Position numbers and translations under genes: made by a program. The notes below the pieces were generated by a model. It saw only the letters and a list, made by a program, of their open reading frames with translations. It searched no databases and was not told the DNA's origin. From Actinostola sp. cb2023 (Eukaryota > Cnidaria > Anthozoa > Actiniaria > Actinostolidae): DNA of 64,000 bases. Each line of letters opens with the position of its first letter. Position 1 is the stretch's first letter. Location of the stretch: positions 155,513-219,512 of the forward strand of contig JAUJYZ010000760.1 in assembly GCA_033675265.1 (NCBI GenBank), read 5' to 3'. This document shows positions 12,532 to 21,446 of this stretch, one piece after another.

Positions 12532-12909
12532 AGCTAGTAGAGTGTCTAGTTTCTTCATAATTTAGGTAATGCCTCAACACTATTCTTGGGCTTCCTGTGT
12601 TGTTGAATTGGGGTTCCTGTGGCAGTCTTGATGCTGGGTACAATCTCGATTTTTGTTTTTCACTCAATATGATTTTTGGAGCACCCTGATGACGTCATAG
12701 TTGTGCTATATGTTTGGTCCACGTTGGAGCTTTCATATCACATTTCTTCAAGTAATTTAATAATTTCATTCATGGAAGTAGACCTTGTAAGCAAGGTACA
12801 CTCGTTCCCTGTTGGGATTGAGAAAGGTACATGAAAGCTTTGGCATGGTTTCAAGACTGATTGGGATCCCTGTGGTAGTGTGGATTTCGGAGGCCGTGTT
12901 GAGGTTCGT
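12532..12909. other. intergenic, short recurrent phrases
   Basis: Non-coding. A 'GGGCTTCCTGTGTT' phrase here reappears near 27409, hinting at another old dispersed repeat, but the alignment is too short to define one. Confidence 0.35.
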
Positions 12910-13355
12910 TTTCTAGAAGGCCTCCCTTTTCTGCCTTGTTCTTCAAATACTTGCTACATATTTAGATTGATAGTTATTTGAGGGTTGAGGCATATTTTGT
13001 GGGTTTCGGATGTGTTGGATTTCGAGTTGTTTTCACCTGAATTCAAAGAGACATATGTAGCACAGGAACGACACATATACTACTTGTTTGAAAATAATGA
13101 AAACCAATAAATAATGAAAATGACAATGCAATCACGCAAATTCAAGTCCAATTCATCTTCAAGGTAGCATGTACATGTATGTAAGATTGATTGTGCTCAG
13201 GTCTCTAAGTTTCTGGGTAAGCTTTGTAGTCTTTGCTTTCAGGTTAATTTTGTAATGATTTTCTTTACAATACAACAGTTTAACTTCAATTATAATAATA
13301 AAAGTTGAACTTCAAGTTTGTATACATATAACTGATAAAGGCTTTCAAGGCTTCC
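12910..13355 (-). repeat. dispersed repeat family, copy 3 (inverted)
   Basis: Reverse complement of the family at 5702-6015 and 6150-6575. It opens with the complement of 'GAAGAACAAGG.AGAAAAGG' and ends near 'ACTTCAAGTTTGTATACA'. Confidence 0.7.
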
Positions 13356-14273
13356 ACTTTTCTCTGTTTCAATTCGCAAATATCTTGGGCAAGTTGACAT
13401 CGAGCAAAGGCAGTTGCTACTTAACGACCATCACGTTGCTGATCTTTTCGTTTTTCACAGCTCTTTCACGAATGGAAGGGGTGGCGATCTCCTAATAGGG
13501 CACAAACAAACAAATTTTCACTCATTGAGGTGATAAATATCGATCTACAACATTTGAATTTGAATGTTCAAATATTTTCAATCTAAGAATAAAATTTAAG
13601 AACATAAACGAAGTTGCTCAAACGTGCGTCTTCTTCAAGACATGTGTGTCCATTGTACAGATTAGATTAGGGTCGGGACACATGACCTACAGTTTTACCT
13701 TCTTATCCGAGAATACGTCTGAATAAGAAATGCATCGAATTGCAGTAAGCAAACACCTCGAACAGTGTCCAGAATAATTTGTAAATAAAAAAAACCAGGT
13801 GGTCGAGAAGCAAAGCTTCGAGGACAACTGATATTTTGAGAACCATCTTTCAGTCAAGGACATTATTATCCGATATACCAGTACGCCAGAAAGGGGTTTA
13901 TTTATTTTATAGCCTTTCGATAAATTTTCTACGTATGTCTTCTGTAAATAAAACACTCAGCTCGGAAAAACTACGTTCATTGCATGTTCTGTTGACTTTT
14001 TGGTATTTTTTTTCCGGACTGCATTGTCTACCAAAACCTTTATTTTCAGGTAATTCGTCAAAATGGGGCTGTCAACTGTCATTACAATTTAGATAATTTT
14101 ATTTTTCTCTAAAGTGGGAGATATCATCTCAAAACTGGAGGATATTATCTGACATCCGTCCAGTGAAATTGTACCATGTGACCCGATTTGACCAATGGGT
14201 GAGCACACAAATTTTTTGATGGGTTATATATAAATATTGAAAAACTAATGAGTTTTGCATTTCCTTTAAACAC

Positions 14274-14441
14274 TGTTGAATATGTAATTAGTTAACGCGA
14301 AAAGGATCATGGTACCTCGTGCTTTTGTAGAAAAGAACATGGCGGACATCTTTTAGGAGCGAGTATCTTTTAGAGAATAAAGTCAAGCGGAACGGAATCT
14401 TTTACGTCTTTTACGACTGGATTGGAATCTATTATTTTACA
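14274..14441 (+). repeat. 5' LTR of BEL element
   Basis: 168 bp, TG...CA ends, no difference seen from the 3' LTR. Contains ACATGGCGGACATC and presumably the promoter; I could not identify a convincing TATA box. Confidence 0.95.
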
Positions 14442-14459
14442 TGGTCCTTCGAGCCGGAT
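14442..14459 (+). promoter_or_regulatory. primer-binding site, tRNA-Tyr type
   Basis: TGGTCCTTCGAGCCGGAT begins immediately after the LTR. It is complementary to the CCA-extended 3' end of metazoan tRNA-Tyr (acceptor ...CTCGAAGGA-CCA). The identification uses remembered tRNA features, so the amino acid should be treated as likely rather than proven. Confidence 0.75.
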
Positions 14460-14514
14460 CTTGAACATTTAATTGGAATCTCAACGCGTTGGAATTGGAA
14501 CTGAAAGTCTTACG

Positions 14515-14700
14515 GAATACGAATCAAAGTCTTACAATTACATGTACGGATCAAAGTCTTAATTGGAATCAAAGTCTTACGAATCAAAGTCTTACGGTAT
14601 ACGAATCAAAGTTTTAATAGGAATCACAGTCTTACGAATCAAAGTCTTAATTGGAAGTCGAATCAAATTCTCACAACTGGAATCAAAGTCTTACACTGAG
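14515..14700 (+). repeat. minisatellite in the BEL leader
   Basis: About nine imperfect copies of a 14-16-bp unit resembling GGAATCAAAGTCTTA lie between the primer-binding site and the gag start. They add length variability to the untranslated leader, where packaging signals would be expected. Confidence 0.85.
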
Positions 14701-14708
14701 TTGAAATC

Positions 14709-16145
14709 ATGTCGTCTGCCGATCTTACCCGGAAAAGGAAGATACGTGGAGGTCACAAGGGATCGTTGACGCAAATCTTTGGAGTTGTTGACGAAATAAT
14801 GGATCTTGAAGACCCAGCAGGGCACGAGCCAAAGCTGAGACAACTAATGACAACGTTGGAAGAAAAGCTAAGTCTACTGCATACACTCGACGATGAAATT
14901 TTAGCACTCGTCAAAGACGAAGACATAGAAGGAGAAATTGAAGAAGCGGATCGTCTGAGAGGAAACATACGACACTACATGTTCAGAATCGAAGAGAAGT
15001 TGAGTTTAATTCGTAGCCAAGCCAAGATAACGAATAAACAGCATTCACCTGAATCACACGAAATTCCTGTTGTTGTTGTAACTCAACCTTCAAGTGGTGA
15101 AAATCAACCGTCAACTTCTGAAGATAATCAACAATCTTCAAGTGCTGATCAACAATCTTCAAGTGCTGATCAACAATCTTCAAGTTCTGATCAACAATCT
15201 TCTAGTTCTGGTAATCAACACATGTCTTCAAGTTCAACTTTACCAACGTCCAACCCTATTATGACCAAGGGTCCTCAAGTAAAGTTACCCAAGCTTGACC
15301 TCAAGAAATTTAGTGGTGATTTAAGCAAATGGCAGTCCTTCTGGGATACTTATGAAGCCTCAATACATAATAACCAGCACTTGGCATCTATTGATAAGTT
15401 TAATTATTTGATATCACTACTACAAGGAGTGGCCTCTGATGCAATCGCAGGATTATCAATCACCAATGCTAACTACATGGAAGCTATAACAATATTACAG
15501 AGAAGGTTTGGAAACAAGCAACAGATAATTAATCGACACATGGAAATTATTCTCAATGTCAATCCTGTGAGGTCAGGATATCAAGTAAAGGAATTGAGAC
15601 AGTTGTATGACACTATAGAATCACATGTACGTAGTCTGAAGTCTCTTGGTGTACCTTCAAGTTCTTATGGAACTCTCTTGTCATCTATTGTTATGAATAA
15701 GCTCCCACAAGAACTAAAGTTATTGATTAATCGAGAAGTGAAAGGTGAAGAGATGGAGCTAGAGCGTTTGTTAAAGGTGTTTGAAGCTGAGCTGGAAGCC
15801 AGAGAGCGTGCTGGAGCAAATACATCTAATACGTCTAATACGTCTACAAGTAAACCTTCTACTACTAACCGTGCTACACGTCTACCCACGGCAGCAACAT
15901 TAGTATCAGGTGCCACCAGCAACAGTATCACATGTTCCTATTGCAAACAAGCACATACTTCCAATAGTTGTAATGTGGTAACAGATGTAGCGGCAAGAAA
16001 GAAGGTATTGATGAGGACTGGAAGATGTTTTATTTGCCTCAGAAGGGGTCATATTAGCAAAGAATGTAGATCCAAAGGGAAATGTATCAAGTGTAACGGA
16101 CTTCATCACATCAGCATATGTAACCAAGGAAAAAAAAAAAAATAA
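14709..16145 (+). CDS. gag: BEL gag region (prematurely terminated)
   Basis: 478 codons encoding the structural protein that coats the element's RNA in particles. Seen: an N-terminal helical region, a Q/S-rich tract (residues about 130-175) built from near-identical 24-bp DNA repeats, and a DUF1759-like gag core from LPKLDLKKFSGDLSKWQSFW (about residue 195) to about 340. Then zinc knuckles with the spacings of CFICLRRGHISKEC (CCHC) and CIKCNGLHHISIC. The chosen ATG is the first after the leader. The frame ends in KKKK-stop only because an A-rich insertion interrupts it; immediately after the insertion the downstream frame is the natural continuation into the protease, as in BEL elements where gag and pol share one frame. 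Confidence 0.9.
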   Translation: MSSADLTRKRKIRGGHKGSLTQIFGVVDEIMDLEDPAGHEPKLRQLMTTLEEKLSLLHTLDDEILALVKDEDIEGEIEEADRLRGNIRHYMFRIEEKLSLIRSQAKITNKQHSPESHEIPVVVVTQPSSGENQPSTSEDNQQSSSADQQSSSADQQSSSSDQQSSSSGNQHMSSSSTLPTSNPIMTKGPQVKLPKLDLKKFSGDLSKWQSFWDTYEASIHNNQHLASIDKFNYLISLLQGVASDAIAGLSITNANYMEAITILQRRFGNKQQIINRHMEIILNVNPVRSGYQVKELRQLYDTIESHVRSLKSLGVPSSSYGTLLSSIVMNKLPQELKLLINREVKGEEMELERLLKVFEAELEARERAGANTSNTSNTSTSKPSTTNRATRLPTAATLVSGATSNSITCSYCKQAHTSNSCNVVTDVAARKKVLMRTGRCFICLRRGHISKECRSKGKCIKCNGLHHISICNQGKKKK

Positions 16146-16184
16146 AAAAATAAAAATAAAAATAAAAATATGTAACCAAGGAAA
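16116..16184 (+). repeat. A-rich insertion flanked by a 17-bp duplication
   Basis: ATATGTAACCAAGGAAA occurs at 16116-16132 and again at 16168-16184. Between the copies is a 35-nt tract of A-runs broken by T, (AAAAT)n-like. The net gain of 52 bp shifts the reading frame and creates the stop at the end of gag. The form (duplicated target, A-rich tail only) resembles a maximally truncated target-primed retroposition. Confidence 0.8.
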
Positions 16185-16260
16185 GGACACTGAACAATCA
16201 CAAGGACAGCATAAGCCTACAGCAAATAACACACAGTTCAATAGCTCCCCATCTACATCA

Positions 16261-19200
16261 ATGTATGTCAGTGCAGGAACCCCAATACTGCTTCAAACAG
16301 CCCAAGCACAAGCTTCAGGAGAAAACTCAACTGTGAATATGAAGGTCAGAATTATTCTAGATGGGGGGAGTCAAAGATCCTATATCGTCGACAAGGTGAG
16401 GTCAGCCTTGAATCTACCCACTGAACACACAGAACCCATGCTTATCCAAGCCTTTGGGTCAACAAGTGAGAAACCCATTGACTGTCATGCTGTTAAGCTT
16501 GACCTTAAAACCCAAGATGGAGGGAGTATCAATATATCAGCATATTCTGTGCCCTTTATTTGCACTCCAGTCATTAAACAAACAGTCTTAGAAGCTCAAG
16601 AGAAGTATAATCACCTAGCCAACTTAAAGCTGGCAGATCCCATTCTGGGGAACAATGATGCACAAATTGACTTACTGATTGGATCTGATCAGTATTGGAA
16701 GCTAGTGACTGGATGTGTGATTAAAGGGGAGAGTGGCCCCACAGCAATTCATACTAAGTTGGGTTGGGTTCTATCTGGACCCATGGAGGATGACATGCCC
16801 AATGACAGGGCCACCACCAATCTAGTGACACAGACCCATACTCTACAAGTAACAAGTAGCAATGTAGCACCAGCACATCTACCCACGGATGATGTAAACT
16901 ATGATCTTAAGGCCTTCTGGGATCTAGAATCTCTGGGTATCATCAAACCAGAGAAAACAGTGTACAGTGAATTTATTGATACAATCTCATTCCATGATGG
17001 AAGATATGAAGTACATCTACCTTGGAAGGACCCAAGACCAGTCCTTCCAGACAATTATGAAACTAGTCTGAAACGTTTAAATGGCTTACTTAAACGACTG
17101 AGACAAGAACCTGACATATTACTAGAGTATGATGCAGTTATTAAAGACCAGATTAAGAGAGGGATTGTTGAAGTAGTGGATACACCGGAACCTGGAGAAG
17201 AAGGTAAAGTCCATTATTTACCTCATCATGCAGTTATCAGGAAAGATAAAAGTACAACAAAGTTGCGGGTAGTTTATGATGCTTCGTGCAAGTCTACTGG
17301 ACCCTCCCTCAACGATTGTCTTTATACTGGCCCAACGATGTCACAAAAGATAATGGAAATTATTCTACGATTTAGATCTCACAAACTAGCCTTAGCAGGT
17401 GACATTGAAAAGGCATTTCTGAACATATCTGTAGTTAAAGAAGATAGAGATGTTCTCAGATTTCTTTGGATTGACGATGTAAGCAAGGACACACCCAACA
17501 TAGTGGTGTTGAGATTCACCAGAGTTACATTTGGAGTCACTTCAAGCCCATTCTTGTTAAATGCAACTCTGAACTTTCACATTGAAAGATATAGACAACA
17601 AGATTCAGAATTCGTAGAAACTATGACACGTGCAACCTACGTTGATGATGTTAGCACAGGAGCTGAAACCGTAGACAAGGCTTATGAACTGTACTTGAAA
17701 TCTAAAGTCAGATTAGCTGAAGGAGGATTCAATCTCAGGAAATTTGTTACTAACTCTGCAGAACTTAGACAACAAATAGAAGACAATGAAGCTAACATAG
17801 AGAAGTGCATGAATTCTACGTCAGAGTCACATAACTTAAGTGTGGACACCCACACTGATGAGACACACCTTAACCAGGTACAGTCTAGTGAATGCACAAC
17901 AGAACACAAGATTCTTGGAGTACAGTGGAATTTCAATGAAGACAACTTTATTTATGATCTGAACTCTCTAGGAATGTATGCTAGTAACCTAGAGCCTACC
18001 AAGAGGAACGTGGCTGCAGTTGCTGCAAAATTCTATGACCCTATTGGATTCTTATCTCCTGTCACTCTGCAAATCAAGTTGCTTCTACAAGAAATCTGCA
18101 TAACAAAGGTCGGATGGGATGAAGAATTGAATGATGAATTGAAACAGAGATGGAAGAGAATAGTTGAAAGTTTGTTGAACTCGGAAACAATTCTGCTAGA
18201 TCGTTGCTACTTTAGTGAAGTCAAGGAGCAAGTTGTGTCTTGCAATTACCATGGCTTTTGTGATGCCTCTAACCAAGCATATGCAGCTGTTGTGTACTTA
18301 CAAGTCAGGACTACTACTAGTACTTATGTGAAGTTTGTAGGATCCAAAACAAGAGTAGCCCCACTAGACAAACAGACCATCCCACGGCTGGAACTTGTGT
18401 CAGCACTCATCTTAGCTAGGCTTATCGTAACGATAACAGAAGCGTTGGAGAAGGAAGTTCCGGCAGACAGTATCAATTGTTGGACTGACTCGACCGTAGC
18501 TCTTTATTGGATAATACAAGTGGAAAAGGAATGGAAGCAGTTCGTCCAAAATCGAGTTCGTGAGATTAGGACACTTGTACCTGCCCATGCGTGGAAGCAC
18601 TGTCCAGGTATTGAAAACCCTGCAGACATACCCTCACGTGGAATGAGTGCTCCAGAGCTATCATGTTGCTCAACTTGGCATACGGGTCCAGCATGGCTCA
18701 GTGAATCCAACTTAGAACCTACTCTAGATGAGAACTCATCGATGGATCCACCAGCGGAATGCTTAGATGAAATGACTTTGAAGAAACGAAACCAACAGGT
18801 TTCGCTACTCGTGACAGAAGAAAGCATCCACATCAGCGAATTAATCAAGTGTGACAGATTCAGCAGTTTGCAAAGACTTTTAAGAGTCACCGCCCTAGTC
18901 ATTAAGTTTGTCAGAATCCTTAGATCAAGAGTTAAGAACAGAGAGACTATGAACAAGTCTACTAGAGCTCTCAGGTCAAGGACAAGGGAATTCAGTAAGG
19001 AGGAAGAAATAAAGACCATCACAGAAACCGACATAACAGAAGCAGAGTTGTACTGGATAAAAGAAGTTCAAGATGTCATGACAAGGAACCATCAGTATAA
19101 GTACTGGAACCAAGAGTTTGGAGCATTCACTGATGAACAAGGAGTCATTCGATGTGGGGGAAGAATATCTAATGCTCAAATACCGTATGGAACTAAGCAC

Positions 19201-19497
19201 CCAATACTACTCGATGGCAACCACCAATATTCTATACTTCTGATGAAGGATTATCACTTGAAAGTGATGCATAACGGAGTAAAAGAAACACTTACAGAAT
19301 TGAGAACAAGGTTCTGGTTGGTCAAGGGAAGACACACAGTGAGAAAGATTATCCATAATTGTGTCATTTGTCGTAAGTTTGAAGGGGAGACCCTACAATG
19401 CACCAATGTCACCACCATTACCAGAGTCGAGAATCAAGGAATGTCCACCATTCACATTTACTGGAATAGACTTTGCTGGACCTTTATACGTGAGTGA
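16261..19497 (+). CDS. pol: BEL protease-RT-RNase H-integrase N-terminus
   Basis: 1,078 codons from the first downstream ATG; the true protein continues from gag upstream. Order: aspartic protease (DUF1758) with LDGGSQRSYI at residues about 32-41; reverse transcriptase with LRVVYDASCK, LALAGDIEKAFLNI and the catalytic YVDD at about 17638-17649; a Peptidase_A17-like stretch with FYDPIGFLSPVTLQIK; RNase H with GFCDASNQAYAA and CWTDSTVALYWI; then the integrase HHCC zinc region ending CVICRKFEG. The frame leaves the conserved path near 19385, where a GGGG run has one base too many, and terminates in unrelated residues at 19497. Replication enzymes of the element, acting in cytoplasmic particles. 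Confidence 0.92.
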   Translation: MYVSAGTPILLQTAQAQASGENSTVNMKVRIILDGGSQRSYIVDKVRSALNLPTEHTEPMLIQAFGSTSEKPIDCHAVKLDLKTQDGGSINISAYSVPFICTPVIKQTVLEAQEKYNHLANLKLADPILGNNDAQIDLLIGSDQYWKLVTGCVIKGESGPTAIHTKLGWVLSGPMEDDMPNDRATTNLVTQTHTLQVTSSNVAPAHLPTDDVNYDLKAFWDLESLGIIKPEKTVYSEFIDTISFHDGRYEVHLPWKDPRPVLPDNYETSLKRLNGLLKRLRQEPDILLEYDAVIKDQIKRGIVEVVDTPEPGEEGKVHYLPHHAVIRKDKSTTKLRVVYDASCKSTGPSLNDCLYTGPTMSQKIMEIILRFRSHKLALAGDIEKAFLNISVVKEDRDVLRFLWIDDVSKDTPNIVVLRFTRVTFGVTSSPFLLNATLNFHIERYRQQDSEFVETMTRATYVDDVSTGAETVDKAYELYLKSKVRLAEGGFNLRKFVTNSAELRQQIEDNEANIEKCMNSTSESHNLSVDTHTDETHLNQVQSSECTTEHKILGVQWNFNEDNFIYDLNSLGMYASNLEPTKRNVAAVAAKFYDPIGFLSPVTLQIKLLLQEICITKVGWDEELNDELKQRWKRIVESLLNSETILLDRCYFSEVKEQVVSCNYHGFCDASNQAYAAVVYLQVRTTTSTYVKFVGSKTRVAPLDKQTIPRLELVSALILARLIVTITEALEKEVPADSINCWTDSTVALYWIIQVEKEWKQFVQNRVREIRTLVPAHAWKHCPGIENPADIPSRGMSAPELSCCSTWHTGPAWLSESNLEPTLDENSSMDPPAECLDEMTLKKRNQQVSLLVTEESIHISELIKCDRFSSLQRLLRVTALVIKFVRILRSRVKNRETMNKSTRALRSRTREFSKEEEIKTITETDITEAELYWIKEVQDVMTRNHQYKYWNQEFGAFTDEQGVIRCGGRISNAQIPYGTKHPILLDGNHQYSILLMKDYHLKVMHNGVKETLTELRTRFWLVKGRHTVRKIIHNCVICRKFEGETLQCTNVTTITRVENQGMSTIHIYWNRLCWTFIRE

Positions 19498-20404
19498 AGG
19501 AAAGAAGAAACCAAGCTACAAGGTATGGATTTGTCTCTATACGTGCTGTGTAACAAGAGCAGTTCATCTGGACATTGTTCCAAACATGACACCAGAAGCC
19601 TTCATCAGAAGCCTGAGACGCTTTGCAGCCAGGCGAGGTCTACCGTCCAAGATTATATCAGATAATGGAACAACCTTTCAAGCAGCTAGTAAGATGTTAA
19701 TTAGTCTTATGAACGACCCTAGCGTACGTCGACATTTAGCAGAGGAGAGAATAGAATGGTCATTCAACTTACCTAGAGCCCCATGGTGGGGAGGTGTCTT
19801 TGAGAGACTAATAAAGTCAACCAAGAGATGTTTAAAAAAAACAATGGGAAGAGCAAGCCTCACATACGAGGAACTCCTGACTACAGTGATTGAAGTTGAG
19901 GCGATACTCAACTCAAGACCGTTGTCATACGTGACCGTTGATGACATTGATGAACCACTGACGCCATCTCACTTACTTCATGGCCGAAGATTATTGAACT
20001 TACCAGATGCGAACATGAAAGCAAACTTGAACTTTGACACAGATGTATCAACATCTGACTTGAGCAAAAGAATGAAACATTTAAGCTGCCTAATGAACCA
20101 TTTCTGGCTCAGATGGAGAAACGAATATTTGTTGGAGCTGCGAGAATCACACCGTCACTCTGCTAAGAAAAGAGGTAAAGCAGATACTGTAAAGATTGGA
20201 GATGTTGTTATTGTTCATGATGACGATAAACCCAGAAGACTTTGGAGACTTGGAAGGGTGGTCAAATTAATTGCTGGTTCTGACAACCGTGTGCGCGGAG
20301 CTGAAATCATGGTCAAGTCTAAGAGCAGAAGACCAACAACTATGAAGAGACCGTTAAAGAAGTTATACCCATTGGAAATAAATGACAATGTAGATGGACA
20401 GTGA
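19388..20404 (+). CDS. BEL integrase core and C-terminal domain
   Basis: Continues the integrase in another frame after the shift near 19385. It can be read as open from an upstream ATG at 19361, but that start is an artefact. Catalytic triad visible: D in TGIDFAGPLY, D in IISDNGTTF and E in PWWGGVFERL, followed by ILNSRPLSYV and a DUF5641-like C-terminal region with WRLGRVVKL. This enzyme joins the element's cDNA to host DNA. The stop at 20402-20404 is followed by about 125 bp of untranslated sequence and the purine tract. No envelope frame is present. Confidence 0.92.
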   Translation, partial: RPYNAPMSPPLPESRIKECPPFTFTGIDFAGPLYVSEGKKKPSYKVWICLYTCCVTRAVHLDIVPNMTPEAFIRSLRRFAARRGLPSKIISDNGTTFQAASKMLISLMNDPSVRRHLAEERIEWSFNLPRAPWWGGVFERLIKSTKRCLKKTMGRASLTYEELLTTVIEVEAILNSRPLSYVTVDDIDEPLTPSHLLHGRRLLNLPDANMKANLNFDTDVSTSDLSKRMKHLSCLMNHFWLRWRNEYLLELRESHRHSAKKRGKADTVKIGDVVIVHDDDKPRRLWRLGRVVKLIAGSDNRVRGAEIMVKSKSRRPTTMKRPLKKLYPLEINDNVDGQ

Positions 20405-20528
20405 AAGAGATTCAAGAGAACAATCACATTCATTTCAGTTTAAATTTAGAAACATTGACATTGTTATACAATAGTTGTATCAAGTTGGAATTGTAAAGAT
20501 TAAGTTGTTCAGCCTATTGGAGCTTCCC

Positions 20529-20541
20529 AACGGGGGGAGGA
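20529..20541 (+). promoter_or_regulatory. polypurine tract of BEL element
   Basis: A G-rich purine run (CGGGGGGAGGA) lies immediately before the 3' LTR, the usual plus-strand primer position. Confidence 0.8.
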
Positions 20542-20709
20542 TGTTGAATATGTAATTAGTTAACGCGAAAAGGATCATGGTACCTCGTGCTTTTGTAGAA
20601 AAGAACATGGCGGACATCTTTTAGGAGCGAGTATCTTTTAGAGAATAAAGTCAAGCGGAACGGAATCTTTTACGTCTTTTACGACTGGATTGGAATCTAT
20701 TATTTTACA
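20542..20709 (+). repeat. 3' LTR of BEL element
   Basis: Base-for-base the same as 14274-14441 by eye; followed by the target duplication AACAC at 20710-20714. Confidence 0.95.
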
Positions 20710-21013
20710 AACACGATGGGTCCACATTTGGGAATTACTGCGCTATCGGAGATAAACAGGGCCTGGTGCTTCTTTTTGCAACCAGCCTGATTGCATCCTC
20801 CTTGCAGAAGGATTTTCTTAAGCATAGTATCAGTAAATGGCAGGCTGGACACCTTCATGAGTTCTGGAACAGACATTGCCATGCACTGGACTTTAGCTTC
20901 TGTACAAAGAACTTGTGGATTGAAGCACATGATGATCTAAAAAGGAAAATCAGTATCTCTTTATATATGAATATGATTCTAGCCCCATGGGGAGAATTAA
21001 TAATGTATTATTA

Positions 21014-21157
21014 TCATGGGCGTAGGCAGGATTTTTCATAATGGGGGGTCACACTCCATATCGTTCTCCACCAAATCCCCCCTCCCCTCCCATCCTCAAA
21101 CATATAGGGGAGGGGGTCTCACAGGCAGCATGTGACCTCCCCCTGCCTATGCCCCTG
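21014..21157. repeat. short hAT-like MITE in tandem unit 1
   Basis: Ends CATGGGCGTAGGCAGG (left) and CCTGCCTATGCCCCTG (right) are imperfect inverted repeats of the CAGGGGCGTAGCCAGG type often seen in animal hAT elements. The interior is short and C/G-run-rich. A TTA microsatellite follows. Confidence 0.6.
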
Positions 21158-21446
21158 ATTATTATTATTATTATATATACTAGGTAAAGGTTATATCATC
21201 CGTCCAGTGAAATTGTACCACGTGACCAGATTTGACCAATTTATTTATCGAACATTTCGGTTGTATACTGCAACCTTCCTCGGCGATGGAATAATGGCTA
21301 ATGTAAATTTTCCCCAATGGGGATATATATGACTTGAGATATTACATAATTATTATTTTTGTATAAAAATGCTAAATTTGCCTATTTTTGAAACAGTTGT
21401 GGTAAAATTAGCAATTGAGGTTTAAAAAAAGAATGATTTACTTGAA

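Larger units (their letters stand above)
14274..20709 (+). mobile_element. BEL/Pao LTR retrotransposon, young copy
   Basis: A complete 6,436-bp element: identical 168-bp LTRs (TGTTGA...TTTACA), a tRNA-Tyr-type primer-binding site, gag, protease, reverse transcriptase/RNase H, integrase and a purine tract. The 5-bp target duplication AACAC flanks it at 14269-14273 and 20710-20714. Domain order Gag-PR-RT-RH-IN and the DUF1759/DUF1758/Peptidase_A17-like signatures place it in BEL/Pao. No envelope-like frame follows the integrase. LTR identity indicates recent insertion, yet two frame breaks (A-rich insertion at 16116-16184; G-run shift near 19385) split the polyprotein, so this copy probably cannot move by itself. 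Confidence 0.95.
13475..21446 (+). repeat. tandem unit 1, interrupted by the BEL element
   Basis: Starting GAAGGGGTGGCGATCTCC, this unit matches 21447-23049 on both sides of the inserted retrotransposon. Without the insertion it is about 1.53 kb. It includes a decayed protein-like segment (minus strand around 20700-20930, with a cysteine-containing stretch), a short hAT-like repeat and a CGAACATTTCGGTTGTATAC motif. I do not recognise a functional gene in it. Confidence 0.85.

Noticed and set aside
18504..19200. Minus-strand frames of 74-176 codons within the BEL pol gene
   Set aside because: Antisense of strongly conserved RT/RNase H/integrase coding sequence.
19361..19387. Independent start codon for the integrase
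   Set aside because: The residues before GRPY are the wrong-frame reading of the conserved CVICRKF segment; the frame change explains the apparent start.
20404..20541. Envelope gene after the integrase
   Set aside because: Only about 140 bp separate the integrase stop from the LTR, and no frame of useful length exists.
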